From NCBI RefSeq assembly GCF_014654205.1, contig NZ_BNAW01000004.1:283369-347368 (forward strand): DNA of 64,000 nucleotides. The letters are read 5' to 3'. The DNA is from Amycolatopsis bullii (GTDB lineage: Bacteria > Actinomycetota > Actinomycetes > Mycobacteriales > Pseudonocardiaceae). Of the stretch, positions 49,855-58,782 are shown piece after piece. The notes beneath the pieces were generated by a model. The model was not told the origin of the DNA and ran no database searches. It saw nothing but the letters and a program-made list of their open reading frames with translations. Each line of letters starts with the position of its first letter. Position 1 is the stretch's first letter. Made by a program: the position numbers and the translations under genes.

Positions 49855-52152
49855 CTAGAGGAAGATGGGGAACGGATTGAGCCGCTCGTACGGCGTCGGC
49901 TCGGCGAGCCTGCCCAGCCGCACCGGAACATCGAACAGTCGTCCGGGCGCGTAGCGGGCCCAGAACGGCCGCAGCTCCGGCGCGAGCACCTTGACCACCG
50001 GGATCCCCACGTCGGGCCGGGTCTGGTCGAGCACGAGCAGTTCCGTGCCGGCCGCCGCCAGCGTCCGGCCCAGCGCCACCACGTCGTCGCGCACGTCCGG
50101 GCGGTGGACGAACCGGAAGTCCGCCGGGACGCGCATCCGCACACCCGCGGCGGGCCGGAGGTACGGCTGGTTGGCGACCGTCGCGTACCGGAGCCAGCGG
50201 GCCGCGTCCGGGTCGTCGAGCTCGTGTCCGAAGTGGAGCACGTCGGGGATCATCTGGTTCAGCTCGGTGACCGCGCGGCGGAGGGCGATCCGCGGGTCGA
50301 GGTGGGCCCCGAAGCCGAAGATGACGTGCTCGTGCGGCCCGTCGGTGCGCCGCGAGAGCGCCACGACCACCGGGACGCCGAGGTCCGACGTCACGTCGAG
50401 CGCCCACAGCTCGCGGCCGATGCCCGCGTAGCCGCCGATCATCTCCTCCAGCCACGGGTCGCCGAAGGACGCGAGATCCACCCCCGGCACCGGCGTCCGG
50501 TTGTACCACCACAACGCGACGGCGTCCCGTTCGACGAGCTCCAGGGTGCCTTGCAGGATGGCGTCCTCGAGGCTGCTGCCGGCCGCCGCGCCGTTGGAGT
50601 CCGGGCGCAGGCCGCGGATCCCGCAGCCGATGGGCGCGCCGTAGTACAGGAACCCGGTCGGCAGGAGGCGGCGCCGGCCCGCCAGCGTCCACACCGGGGT
50701 CCAGTCGATCACGGCCGAGGTGTCGAAGGGCGCGCCGACGTGCTGGAACAGTCCGTGCGCCGCGTTCCAGGCCGCGCGCTCCCGGTACTGCCGCTCGGCG
50801 AACAGCATGCAGTCGTTGGGGTGGACCGCCTCCGCGCCGAGGTCGTCGAACGAGGCCCGGATCCGCAGTTCGTCACCCTGGAAGTTGCCGGAGAAGCGCT
50901 CCGCCGCTTCGCAGAGCGCGCCGACCTCGGCGTCGAGGGGACTGACGCCCTTGCCGCCGTTCTCCCCGCGCAGCCCGGCCTGCAGCCCGACGACGCCGGT
51001 GAGGGCGCGGGCGACGTTCGTCCCCGACCGGTAGGCGTTGACGAACGGCGGCGCCGCCGGGTCGGGCCGGATCGCCTTCACGATCCCGGTGACCGGGCTG
51101 ACGAGGTGCCGGTACCGCTCGAGCATCTGGGCCGGCGTCGCGGTGCGGTGCCCCCCGCCGGCCGAGGTGGCCTTCCGGGCCTCCCGCAGCTCGATCGGCC
51201 GGGCGGACCGCTGGGTCACGAGCGTGGCGTCCCCGCAGCCGGGGCACTGCGGGCGGCGGCGCAGCTCGTGCAGCTCGCCCTGCAGGCTGAGGGTGTCGAG
51301 CACCCAGACGCTCTCCTGGCCGCGGTGGCGGTAGCCGGCCAGCCACTTGCTGGCCTCCAGCGCCACCAGGTGGGCCGCCGCCGCGGTGAGCGGCGGCAGC
51401 GCGGCGGCGGGGTGGCGCGCGGGGCCGACGTGACCGAGGACCTCCTGGGCGCACGCTTCGGCGTGCCGGTGGGCCCACAGCCGGTTGGTCAGGCACAGCC
51501 AGCACGCCGACTCGTGCGGCCGCAGCACCGGCCCGATCCAGACCTGGGCGCCGAACGGGCGCGCCAGCAGCCACGGCCGTCCGGTGCGGCGGTGCTCGGC
51601 GTCGACCTCGCCCAGCCGCGGGTCGAGGTAGTCGGTGCACAGCACCACGCTCAGGTCGGGCTCGCCGGTCCCGCCGACGACGTCGAGGGCCGCGCCCGCC
51701 AGCGCCTGCTCGACGGGCCGCGTGTCGACGTCCTCGCCGACCGCGATCAGCCGGACGCTACCGCGGGTGTCGCCGGCCGCGACCTCGCCGGCGTCGATGC
51801 CGCACGCGTCCCAGTAGGCGAGCTCCCGTTCGTCGGCCCCGGGCCCGGCCGCCTCGCGCACGGCCACCAGGCCCGCCTCGACGAGCTGGGCAACCAGCGC
51901 CGCGACCTCCTCGGGCGCCATCCCGTCCGGCCGCGCACCGAGCACGTCGGCCAGTTCCCACGTCCCGTCCAGCAGCGGCGCGAGCGATTCGATGCGGGCG
52001 CCCCGCATCGCGATGACCCCGCGTTCGGAGAACAGGTAGGCGCCGTTGCCGTTGCTGACCTCGGCGCGCAGGTGCCGTTTGAAGCCGAGCACGCGGCCGC
52101 GCGCGTGCGACGTCGACGGGTGGAAGGCGGGCTGCACGGCCGATCCGCTCAT
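49855..52152 (-). CDS. Fused ThiF-like/YcaO azoline cyclodehydratase
   Basis: A 765-residue fusion. Residues 1-110 form a winged-helix, peptide-recognition (RRE-like) part. Residues 110-340 form a ThiF/E1-like domain with a zinc tetrad, CWLC (Cys217, Cys220) and CPGC (Cys303, Cys306). Residues 360-765 form the YcaO domain: CEAAERFSG (Glu415, Glu418), LELVERDAVALWW (Glu538, Glu541) and a proline-rich end NPFPIFL. This is the complete cyclodehydratase of linear azol(in)e RiPPs such as goadsporin-type TOMMs. ATG 52152 has GGGAG 5 bases upstream. With SagB it can make azoles from Cys, Ser or Thr of a precursor. It could also act on the repeat precursor at 2584 in trans, which is untested. Confidence 0.92.
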   Translation of the reverse strand: MSGSAVQPAFHPSTSHARGRVLGFKRHLRAEVSNGNGAYLFSERGVIAMRGARIESLAPLLDGTWELADVLGARPDGMAPEEVAALVAQLVEAGLVAVREAAGPGADERELAYWDACGIDAGEVAAGDTRGSVRLIAVGEDVDTRPVEQALAGAALDVVGGTGEPDLSVVLCTDYLDPRLGEVDAEHRRTGRPWLLARPFGAQVWIGPVLRPHESACWLCLTNRLWAHRHAEACAQEVLGHVGPARHPAAALPPLTAAAAHLVALEASKWLAGYRHRGQESVWVLDTLSLQGELHELRRRPQCPGCGDATLVTQRSARPIELREARKATSAGGGHRTATPAQMLERYRHLVSPVTGIVKAIRPDPAAPPFVNAYRSGTNVARALTGVVGLQAGLRGENGGKGVSPLDAEVGALCEAAERFSGNFQGDELRIRASFDDLGAEAVHPNDCMLFAERQYRERAAWNAAHGLFQHVGAPFDTSAVIDWTPVWTLAGRRRLLPTGFLYYGAPIGCGIRGLRPDSNGAAAGSSLEDAILQGTLELVERDAVALWWYNRTPVPGVDLASFGDPWLEEMIGGYAGIGRELWALDVTSDLGVPVVVALSRRTDGPHEHVIFGFGAHLDPRIALRRAVTELNQMIPDVLHFGHELDDPDAARWLRYATVANQPYLRPAAGVRMRVPADFRFVHRPDVRDDVVALGRTLAAAGTELLVLDQTRPDVGIPVVKVLAPELRPFWARYAPGRLFDVPVRLGRLAEPTPYERLNPFPIFL

Positions 52153-52371
52153 TTCAACTCCCTGCCGCCGGTGCGCACAATCCGAGAAACCGGATTCTTC
52201 TCCGGCGGCGGACCTGCGGCCAGTGCGCGGCACACCTGCCCGGGATGCGAAACACACGGCACTTCCCGTGGAATCCACAGCGAAGGCATGCACACCGCAC
52301 TGGCCCGGCGGCCGAGCGGGTCGTCAACCTGGATCCCGAGCGTCCGATGCGACCCACAGTGAGGACCGAGT

Positions 52372-53061
52372 ATGACGACCACACGCACCTACGGACAGTT
52401 CTGCGGCCTGGCGCGTGCTCTCGAAATCATCGGCGAGCGGTGGTCCATGCTCGTCATCCGCGACCTGATCCTCGGCCCGAAGCGCTTCACGGACCTGCAG
52501 CGAGGCCTGCCCCGCATCCCGGCGAGCATCCTGTCGTCCCGGCTCAACGAGCTGGAGCAGGGCGGCGTCGTCCGCCGCCGCGTCCTGCCGCAGCTCGACG
52601 CCGGCCTGGTCTACGAGCTCACCGAGTACGGCAGCGAACTGGACCACATCCTGCTGGACCTCGGGCTGTGGGGCGCGCGCTCGCTCGGCTACCCGAAGGG
52701 CGACGACGTCTTCACCACCGACGCCGCCATCCTCTCGCTCTACACGACGTTCCAGGAGGAAGCCGCGCGCGGCGTGCACGTGGCGTACGTGCTGCGCCAC
52801 AGCGACTCGCTGATCATCCACGCCATGATCGACGACGGAACGCTGAAGGTGAGCAGCGGCGACCACCCCTCGGCGGACATCGTCATCGAGCCGCAGGGGC
52901 CGGTGCTGATCGACCTGGTCAACGGCAACCTGACCGCGGCCGAGGCGATGGCGTCCGGCCGGGTGAAGATCGAAGGCGCGTTCGCGCACCTGGAGCTGTT
53001 CACCAAGCTGTTCCGGATCCCCCCGAAGCCGGAACTCTCCGACGGCCTCACCCTGCACTGA
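52372..53061 (+). CDS. HxlR-family regulator with SCP2-like ligand domain
   Basis: A 229-residue protein, the intact paralogue of the pseudogene at 36818. The HxlR winged helix is residues 5-100 (YGQFCGLARALEIIGERWSMLVIRDLILGPKRFTDLQRGLPRIPASILSSRLNELEQGGVVRRR, seen over that span). A C-terminal domain (130-229) resembling SCP2/sterol-carrier folds follows (HAMIDDGTLKVSSGDHPSADIVIEPQG, then GRVKIEGAFAHLELFTKLF). The family controls efflux and secondary-metabolite genes and can bind small hydrophobic ligands. It is divergent from the cyclodehydratase gene across 219 bases, so it may regulate that operon. Confidence 0.9.
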   Translation: MTTTRTYGQFCGLARALEIIGERWSMLVIRDLILGPKRFTDLQRGLPRIPASILSSRLNELEQGGVVRRRVLPQLDAGLVYELTEYGSELDHILLDLGLWGARSLGYPKGDDVFTTDAAILSLYTTFQEEAARGVHVAYVLRHSDSLIIHAMIDDGTLKVSSGDHPSADIVIEPQGPVLIDLVNGNLTAAEAMASGRVKIEGAFAHLELFTKLFRIPPKPELSDGLTLH

Positions 53062-53181
53062 GCCGCCCCGGGGTGCGGCCGGCCGACCCGGCGAAATGGG
53101 CAATCCGGAGTAACGGAGCGGGCCGCCGGGAGGTTTATCGTCGGAAAGCCGAGATTCGGTCCTTCGAGAAGGGGCACTTGC

Positions 53182-53754
53182 ATGTCGACCTCCGAGTTCG
53201 TTCGGCCGGCCGGCTTCCTGGGGACGCTCAACGGGAAGTACCACAACCGCGCCCTCGCCGTGTTCATGGTGATCGTGGTGGCCCACTGGGCCGAGCACAT
53301 CGTCCAAGCCGTGCAGATCTACGGGCTCGGGTGGCCCACCTCGCGGGCGCGGGGAGTGCTCGGGATGCCGTTCCCGTGGCTCATTTCGCAGGAGTGGCTG
53401 CACTACGGCTACGCGCTCGTGATGCTGGTGTTCCTGTGGATCCTGCGGTACGGCTTCGCCGGCCGGTCGCGGCAGTGGTGGAACCTCGCGCTCGCCATCC
53501 AGTTCTGGCACCACATCGAGCACCTGCTGCTGTTCATCCAGGCGCAGTCGGGCTGGCGGCTGGCCGGGCAGAAGGTGCCCACGAGCATCATCCAGCTGCT
53601 CGTGCCGCGGGTGGAGCTGCACCTGTTCTACAACACGATCGTCACCATCCCGATGATCGTCGCGGTCGTCCTGCACCGGCGTGCCTCGGTCGCCGAGCAC
53701 GAGCTGAGCGGCTGTGTATGCGGGCTGCCGAAGGCCGCCCTCGCCGCGTCGTGA
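53182..53754 (+). CDS. Multi-pass membrane protein coupled to CopC/CopD
   Basis: A 190-residue protein with four likely membrane helices and many His and Trp: VFMVIVVAHWAEHIVQAVQIYGLGW (30-55), YALVMLVFLWILRYGF, NLALAIQFWHHIEHLLLFIQ (near 105) and FYNTIVTIPMIVAVVLH. The HWAEH and HHIEH clusters look like metal- or heme-binding sites. I do not recognise the family. Its stop overlaps the CopC/CopD start (GTGA), so the two are made together and a copper or redox role is likely. An RBS (GAGAAGGGGC) lies about 8 bases upstream of the ATG. Confidence 0.78.
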   Translation: MSTSEFVRPAGFLGTLNGKYHNRALAVFMVIVVAHWAEHIVQAVQIYGLGWPTSRARGVLGMPFPWLISQEWLHYGYALVMLVFLWILRYGFAGRSRQWWNLALAIQFWHHIEHLLLFIQAQSGWRLAGQKVPTSIIQLLVPRVELHLFYNTIVTIPMIVAVVLHRRASVAEHELSGCVCGLPKAALAAS

Positions 53755-55085
53755 AGCGAGCGCTGGCCCTGCTGGCCTTCCTCACCGGCTGGCTGGTGCT
53801 CGGCGCCGTTCCGGCTTCGGCCCACGTCGAGATCGTCTCGTCGGCCCCGGGGGACGGCGCCCGCCTGAGCGCGGCGCCGCCCCTGGTGTCGGTCACCCTT
53901 TCGGAGAACCTCGGGATCCAGCCCGGGTCGATCAAGGTCGTCGACCTCGCGGGCACGCGGGCCGACACCGGGCCGGTGTTCCAGCCCGGCGACGTCGCCG
54001 AGCAGCTCGCGGTGCGGCTGAAGCCGGGCCTGCCGGACGGCAGCTACCTGGTCGAATACGCCTTCGTCTCGGCCGACTCCCACCCGGTGCGCGGCACCTT
54101 CGCGTTCGTGGTGGGCACCGGGCCGCTGGTGACGTCGGCCGGCGCGGTGTCGGCGGCGACCGGCACCGACGCGGCCGTCGACGCCGTGTCGACGGGCGCG
54201 CGCTGGCTGGCCTACCTCGGAGTCGTGCTGCTCGGCGGGCTGGCGTTCGTGGTGCTGTGCCGTCCGGCGGCCCGCGCCGACCCCCGTGCCCGGCGGCTGC
54301 TGCGCTGGGGCGCCGGCCTCGTCGCGGCGACGACCGTCGCGGCGTTCGTGCTGCAGGGCCCGTACGCGGCCGGGCGGAACCTCGAAGCGGTGTTCGACAC
54401 CCGGCTGCTGGCGGACACCCTGCGCGTCGCCTACGGGAAGCTGCTGCTGCTCCGGCTGGCCGCGGTGGCCGTGCTGGCGCTCCTGCTGCCCCGGCTGCTG
54501 CGGCCGGACCTGCCGGAGCGGCTGCGCTCCCGCTACGAGAACCTGGCCGTGGTGACCGGCTTCCTCGTGCTGCTGACGTTCTCGGCCACCGGCCACCCGG
54601 TCACCGACCCGATCATGTTCGTCTCGGTCTCGGCGGACCTGGTGCACTTCGGCGCGATCGCCGTCTGGGCGGGCGGCCTGACCCAGCTGGCCCTGTGCCT
54701 CCACCGCCCGGCAGCCGACGAGGACCTGGTTCCCGTGGCGACGCGCTTTTCCCGCATCGCGAGCGGAGCGGTGACGGCCATCGCGCTCAGCGGCGCCGTG
54801 CTGGCGCTGCGCATCATGCCGTCGCTGCCGTCCCTCTGGACGACCCGGTTCGGCCTGCTGGTCCTGCTGAAGATCGCGGGCTTCGCGGTGCTGCTGGCGG
54901 TGGCGAGCCGCTCCCGCCGGGCGGTGCGCCGGAGCCTGACCCCGGCGGCACCGTCGGAAGGCGCGACGAAGACGGTGACGGCGGACCTGCGCCGCCTGCG
55001 CCAGGCAGTGGTGGTGGAGGTGCTGCTCAGCATCGTGGTGCTGGCCCTGGCCGCCCTCCTGACGGTCACCCCGCCGTCCGGCTGA
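53751..55085 (+). CDS. CopC-CopD fused copper import/resistance protein
   Basis: A 444-residue protein. A signal peptide (ALALLAFLTGWLVLGAVPASAHVEIV) leaves an N-terminal His, as in CopC. The CopC beta-domain follows (SAPGDGARLSAAPPLVSVTLSENLG, then YAFVSADSHPVRGTFAFVVG with His). From about residue 150 the CopD part has eight membrane helices (WLAYLGVVLLGGLAFVVLC, LLLLRLAAVAVLALLL, SADLVHFGAIAVWAGGLTQL). CopC binds copper and CopD carries it inward. GTG 53751 overlaps the membrane-protein stop and is preferred over ATG 53718. The copper operon at 58-61 kb is nearby. Confidence 0.9.
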   Translation: MKRALALLAFLTGWLVLGAVPASAHVEIVSSAPGDGARLSAAPPLVSVTLSENLGIQPGSIKVVDLAGTRADTGPVFQPGDVAEQLAVRLKPGLPDGSYLVEYAFVSADSHPVRGTFAFVVGTGPLVTSAGAVSAATGTDAAVDAVSTGARWLAYLGVVLLGGLAFVVLCRPAARADPRARRLLRWGAGLVAATTVAAFVLQGPYAAGRNLEAVFDTRLLADTLRVAYGKLLLLRLAAVAVLALLLPRLLRPDLPERLRSRYENLAVVTGFLVLLTFSATGHPVTDPIMFVSVSADLVHFGAIAVWAGGLTQLALCLHRPAADEDLVPVATRFSRIASGAVTAIALSGAVLALRIMPSLPSLWTTRFGLLVLLKIAGFAVLLAVASRSRRAVRRSLTPAAPSEGATKTVTADLRRLRQAVVVEVLLSIVVLALAALLTVTPPSG

Positions 55086-55099
55086 GCCCCCGCCGCCCG

Positions 55100-55768
55100 T
55101 CAGACACCCGGCTGGGCGGGCGGCGCGAACGGCCCCCAGCCGAACGCGGGCAGCCACGGCTCGGGCGCCGTGCTCCAGGCCAGGGCCGCGAGCTGGGCAA
55201 GGGACCGTCGTCCGGCCAGGGAGCGGTAGAGGTCGTGGGTGGGCGCGGTCACCGTCGCCGCCGGACGGCCATCACCTGCCGTCCACTCCGCACCCGACGT
55301 CGTGCACAGCCGCAGCGACGGCAACCGGCGTGCCGTGATCGAGCCGGACAGTCCGCTGACCAGCACTTCGAAGCTCGGCGCCTCGGCCGCGTGGTCCTCC
55401 GGCGGCGCGACGCCGAGGGCCGCGCACAGGTCCAGCTCGTGGGTGTAGGCGTCCATCACCATCACCGCGCCACTGCGCCCGCCCGCGTCCTCGAGCCGCC
55501 GGTCGAGCTCCTCGCCGACGTCGTCCCAGTGGTCGAGCAGCTCCGGCACCGCCACGGCCCCGGCCGGCGACACCGGGCCGCCGCCGTGGCGCGCCAGGAC
55601 CCGCCCGGCGATCGCCGTGAGGTGGCCGAGCAGGTCCGTGACAGTCCACTCCGGACACGCCGGGACCCGGTGGAACCACGCGCCGGGCCGTCCCCTGAGC
55701 AGGTCGCGGACGCCGCGGCGCACGGCGCGGTAGGCCACGAAGTCCGGAACCGGCAGGCTCGCTGTCAC
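55100..55768 (-). CDS. MDMPI/DinB-like maleylpyruvate-isomerase-family protein
   Basis: A 222-residue protein. The N-terminal helical bundle has the pattern WFHRVPACPEWTVTDLLGHLTAIAGRVL (near 40), whose His is the first metal ligand, and MVMDAYTHELDLCAALG (near 120), with the second His. The C-terminal part is beta-rich. The family includes mycothiol-dependent maleylpyruvate isomerases and thiol transferases. GTG 55768 has GGAGGACTC directly upstream. It converges on the CopC/CopD gene and diverges from mgtC. The first metal-site region is intact here, unlike the degenerate protein at 39244. Confidence 0.82.
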   Translation of the reverse strand: MTASLPVPDFVAYRAVRRGVRDLLRGRPGAWFHRVPACPEWTVTDLLGHLTAIAGRVLARHGGGPVSPAGAVAVPELLDHWDDVGEELDRRLEDAGGRSGAVMVMDAYTHELDLCAALGVAPPEDHAAEAPSFEVLVSGLSGSITARRLPSLRLCTTSGAEWTAGDGRPAATVTAPTHDLYRSLAGRRSLAQLAALAWSTAPEPWLPAFGWGPFAPPAQPGV

Positions 55769-55877
55769 GAGTCCTCCTCGCCTGGCACGATCGGGGGCGT
55801 CCGGCCCAGTATGCCCAGGTGACGGCGCCGCGGTTCTCCCCGCTTGCCGGCCACCGGAAACCCTGGAGGTCACGAAC

Positions 55878-56597
55878 TTGCCCACCCTGTGGTCCACGCC
55901 GGCGCAGTGGAGCCTGCTGCCGCCGGTCCTGCTCGCACTCGTGCTGAGCGTCGCCATCGGGCTCGAACGCGAGGCCGGCATGAAGGCCGCCGGGCTGCGG
56001 ACGCACAGCCTGGTCGGCGTCGGCTCGGCCGTGTTCATGCTGGTGTCGAAGTACGGCTTCGCCGATCTGCTCGGCTTCGAGCACGTCTCGCTCGACCCGT
56101 CGCGGATCGCCGCCCAGATCGTTTCCGGCATCGGCTTCATCGGCGGCGGGCTGATCTTCGTCCGCCGGGACGCGGTGCGCGGGCTGACCACGGCGGCGAC
56201 GATCTGGCTGACCGCCGCGGTCGGCACGGCGTGCGGGGCCGGGCTGCCGGTGCTCGCGGCCGGCACGACGATCGGGCATTTCGTGGTGACCCGGGGCTTC
56301 CCGCCGCTGCAGCGGTTCGTGGCCCGGCACCGCCGGGAACCACCGGTGGTCCGGCTGAGCTACCTCGACGGCCACGGCGTGCTGCGCGCGGCGCTGGCCG
56401 TGTGCACCGGGCGCGGGTGGGTGGTGCACCACGTCGAGGTCGACCACGAATCCGTTTCCGAAGAGGGGCAACGGATCGCGGTCGTGACGCTGCGCCTGGA
56501 CGGCCGCGGTGATCTCTACGACCTGGCCGCCGAACTGGCCGAGCTGCCCGCCGTCCGGAGCACGTCCACCGGTCTCGGAGAACCGCTCGACGAATGA
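55878..56597 (+). CDS. MgtC/SapB-family membrane protein
   Basis: A 239-residue protein. Four membrane helices fill residues 12-140, with the MgtC core SVAIGLEREAGMKAAGLRTHSLVGVGSAVFMLVS and QIVSGIGFIGGGLIFVRRDAVRGLTTAATIWLTAAVGTACG. A C-terminal ACT-like cytoplasmic domain follows (VVRLSYLDGHGVLRAALAVC). Family members are linked to magnesium stress and acid survival. TTG 55878 has GGAGGT 7-8 bases upstream. A standalone gene. Confidence 0.9.
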   Translation: MPTLWSTPAQWSLLPPVLLALVLSVAIGLEREAGMKAAGLRTHSLVGVGSAVFMLVSKYGFADLLGFEHVSLDPSRIAAQIVSGIGFIGGGLIFVRRDAVRGLTTAATIWLTAAVGTACGAGLPVLAAGTTIGHFVVTRGFPPLQRFVARHRREPPVVRLSYLDGHGVLRAALAVCTGRGWVVHHVEVDHESVSEEGQRIAVVTLRLDGRGDLYDLAAELAELPAVRSTSTGLGEPLDE

Positions 56598-56717
56598 TCG
56601 GCCGCCCGGGCAGCGCGCGGAGGCGGGTTTGCGGCACACTGGGGTGCACACGGAAATCCCCGGTGCCGCAAGGAAAACGTGCGGCCCAGGAGAAACCATC
56701 CAATTCGGAGGTGAGGC

Positions 56718-57653
56718 ATGGCCCCCGGCGGCGGCGAGGACGTGGCCAACACGCAGCCCGGATTCGACCTGGCGTGGCGCGGTTTTCACCGCGCCCAGGT
56801 CGCGGAGTACGTCGCGTGGGCCGAGGCCGAGATCCGCAGACTCACCGCGGAGCGGGACTCCGCGCGGCGCCGCGGGACCGCGCTCGCCGAGGAGAACCAC
56901 GAGCTGCGTGTCAAGATCGACCGGATCAGCATGACCCCGATCCCCGCGGACGCCCTGCAGGAGCGCTCCCGCCGGATGATCGAGCTGACCCGCGAGGAAG
57001 CGGCCGAAATCACCGCGGCGGCAACGGAAACCGCGGAGCGGATCCGCCGGGAGGCCGAGGCGGAGGCCGTCCGGCTCACGGAGAAGGAACGCCGGCTGGT
57101 CGCCGAGGCGGAGGCCGAACGCGAGCGGCAGCGCGCCGAGCACGAGGAACTCCTGCGCGCGGCCGAGCAGCGTCGCAAGGAACTCGACGAGGCCGCGGCA
57201 CACCGCCGTGCCCAGCTGGAAGAGGACCACACCCGCGCGATGACGGTGCGCCGCGCCGACGCGATGCGCGAGCTGGCCGAGCAGTCTGCGGCCGCCCGAG
57301 CGAAGGCCGACCAGCTGGTCGCCGAAGCGCGGCAACACGGCGAAACCCTGGTCACGACCGCGGAAACCGAGCTGGCCGCGGCCCGGGAGAAGGCCGAGAA
57401 GCTGGTCACCGACGCGACCAAGCACGGCGAATCCCTGGTCGAGGCGGCGCAACGCGAGGTCACGGCCCTCGCGGAGGTCCGCGACAAGCTCAAGGCGAGC
57501 CTGACGGGCTGCCGGGCGTTGCTGGCCGACGCGGCCGTCGCCCTCGACGACCGTCCCGCGTCGTTCGACCCGGAAGCCACCCTGCCGATGTCGAAAAGAG
57601 TGCCGATCCAGCGCCGGTCACCGGCGGACGACCTCACTGACGCGGTAGGTTGA
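56718..57653 (+). CDS. DivIVA-like coiled-coil protein
   Basis: A 311-residue protein. Residues 15-70 look like the DivIVA lipid-binding domain (FDLAWRGFHRAQVAEYVAWAEAEIRRLTAERDSARRR). Residues 75-270 are a long Glu/Arg/Ala-rich coiled coil (heptads such as EAERERQRAEHEELLRAAEQ). The tail is short. Such proteins mark poles and septa or scaffold hyphal growth in actinobacteria. ATG 56718 has GGAGGTGAGGC upstream. No partner gene is adjacent. Confidence 0.82.
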   Translation: MAPGGGEDVANTQPGFDLAWRGFHRAQVAEYVAWAEAEIRRLTAERDSARRRGTALAEENHELRVKIDRISMTPIPADALQERSRRMIELTREEAAEITAAATETAERIRREAEAEAVRLTEKERRLVAEAEAERERQRAEHEELLRAAEQRRKELDEAAAHRRAQLEEDHTRAMTVRRADAMRELAEQSAAARAKADQLVAEARQHGETLVTTAETELAAAREKAEKLVTDATKHGESLVEAAQREVTALAEVRDKLKASLTGCRALLADAAVALDDRPASFDPEATLPMSKRVPIQRRSPADDLTDAVG

Positions 57654-57740
57654 CCTGCGCCGCGGCATCGGCGCAGGTCAGGACGTCGTGACGGTCGGCA
57701 GTCCCCACGGTGGCTTCACCGGGACCGCGGGAGCCGGTCC

Positions 57741-58448
57741 TTGACCGAAGCCGCGCCGTTCCCCCCGCGGCGGGTGTTCGCGCTGGTCGCCGCGGTCATG
57801 ACGCTCGCCGCGTCGACCACGCTGGCCAACCGCGTGCTGCCCGGCTGGGCGTACCCGGTGTGCGGGCTGGTGGCGGCGCTCGTGCTGGTCGCGCTGGGCC
57901 GGGCAGCCGGCTGCTCGTGGACGGACCTGGGGCTGAGCCGGCTCCGGCGTCCCGCGCTCGCCGGCCTGGCCGGCGCGGCTTCGGTGGCGGTCGTCTTCGG
58001 GATCGCGCTGGCCGTGCCGTCGCTGCGCACGGTCTACCAGGACGGCCGCGTCGGCGACCCCGATTTCGCGCAGCTGCTGTGGCTGACCTGCGGCCGGATC
58101 CTGTTCGGCACGGTACTGATCGAGGAGGTCGCGTTCCGCGGTGTGCTGCCCGGTCTGTTCGGCGCGGACGACGACCGGTGGCGCTGGCCGCCGATCCTGT
58201 GCTCGGCCGCGCTGTTCGGGCTCTGGCACGCGCTGCCGGCCCTCGCCATCGGCCGCAACGCCGCCGTGCACGCCGTGTTCGGCTCGACGCCGGTGGTGGT
58301 GCTGCAGGTGCTGGCGATGGCCGCGGCGGGCGTCGCCGGGATCTTCCTGCACTGGTGGCGCCACCTCGGCCGGGGCGTGCTCGCGTCGGTGATCGTGCAC
58401 TTCACGACGAACGCGGGCGGCCTCACCCTGGCCGTGCTGGTCCGCTAG
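57741..58448 (+). CDS. CPBP-family intramembrane protease (CaaX-like)
   Basis: A 235-residue membrane protein with about seven helices. The catalytic motifs are visible: GTVLIEEVAFRGVLPG (near 127, the EExxxR motif), AALFGLWHALPAL (near 157, HxxxN-like His) and ASVIVHFTTNAGG (near 220, second His-Asn). CPBP members cleave or bind prenylated or other membrane proteins and often protect against bacteriocins. TTG 57741 has GGGAG upstream. It ends with a 4-base convergent overlap with csoR. Confidence 0.87.
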   Translation: MTEAAPFPPRRVFALVAAVMTLAASTTLANRVLPGWAYPVCGLVAALVLVALGRAAGCSWTDLGLSRLRRPALAGLAGAASVAVVFGIALAVPSLRTVYQDGRVGDPDFAQLLWLTCGRILFGTVLIEEVAFRGVLPGLFGADDDRWRWPPILCSAALFGLWHALPALAIGRNAAVHAVFGSTPVVVLQVLAMAAAGVAGIFLHWWRHLGRGVLASVIVHFTTNAGGLTLAVLVR

Positions 58449-58726
58449 GACCGCACCAGCCGCGCGATGGCGTCCGAAGCTTCCCGGACCTTCAGATCGG
58501 CTTCCTCGCCGCCCGCCGCGGCCGCCTGGACGACGCAGGTGGCCAGGTGCTCGTCGAGCAGTTCGAGCGAGAACGACTGCAGCGCCTTCGTCGCCGCGGA
58601 GACCTGGGTCAGGATGTCGATGCAGTACTTGTCCTGCTCGACCATGCGCTGCAGCCCGCGGATCTGACCCTCGATCCGGCGCAGGCGCTTCAGATAGGCT
58701 TCCCGCTCGGTGCCGTAACCCGTCAT
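58445..58726 (-). CDS. csoR: CsoR-family copper-sensing repressor
   Basis: A 93-residue all-helical protein. EREAYLKRLRRIEGQIRGLQRMVEQDKYCIDILTQVSAATKAL opens it; the Cys in KYCIDIL, the His in DEHLATCVV and the following Cys are the W-x-Y-z copper ligands (Cys, His, Cys). Copper binding frees the protein from GC-rich operators of cop operons. ATG 58726 is used; GTG 58759 would add 11 residues and has GGGTGAGG nearby. It is the last gene of the copZ-copA-csoR operon, and CsoR boxes are at 61086 and near 58763. Confidence 0.9.
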   Translation of the reverse strand: MTGYGTEREAYLKRLRRIEGQIRGLQRMVEQDKYCIDILTQVSAATKALQSFSLELLDEHLATCVVQAAAAGGEEADLKVREASDAIARLVRS

Positions 58727-58762
58727 CGCCCACCTGTCCCCGTCGTCGGCATTCCTCACCCC

Positions 58763-58782
58763 GACTATACCCTCCCGGGGTG
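58763..58782. promoter_or_regulatory. Imperfect CsoR-box-like dyad
   Basis: TACCC, a five-base spacer, then GGGTG. It lies in the 23-base gap between copA and csoR and is one base off the perfect box upstream of copZ. It may allow separate csoR control. Confidence 0.4.
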
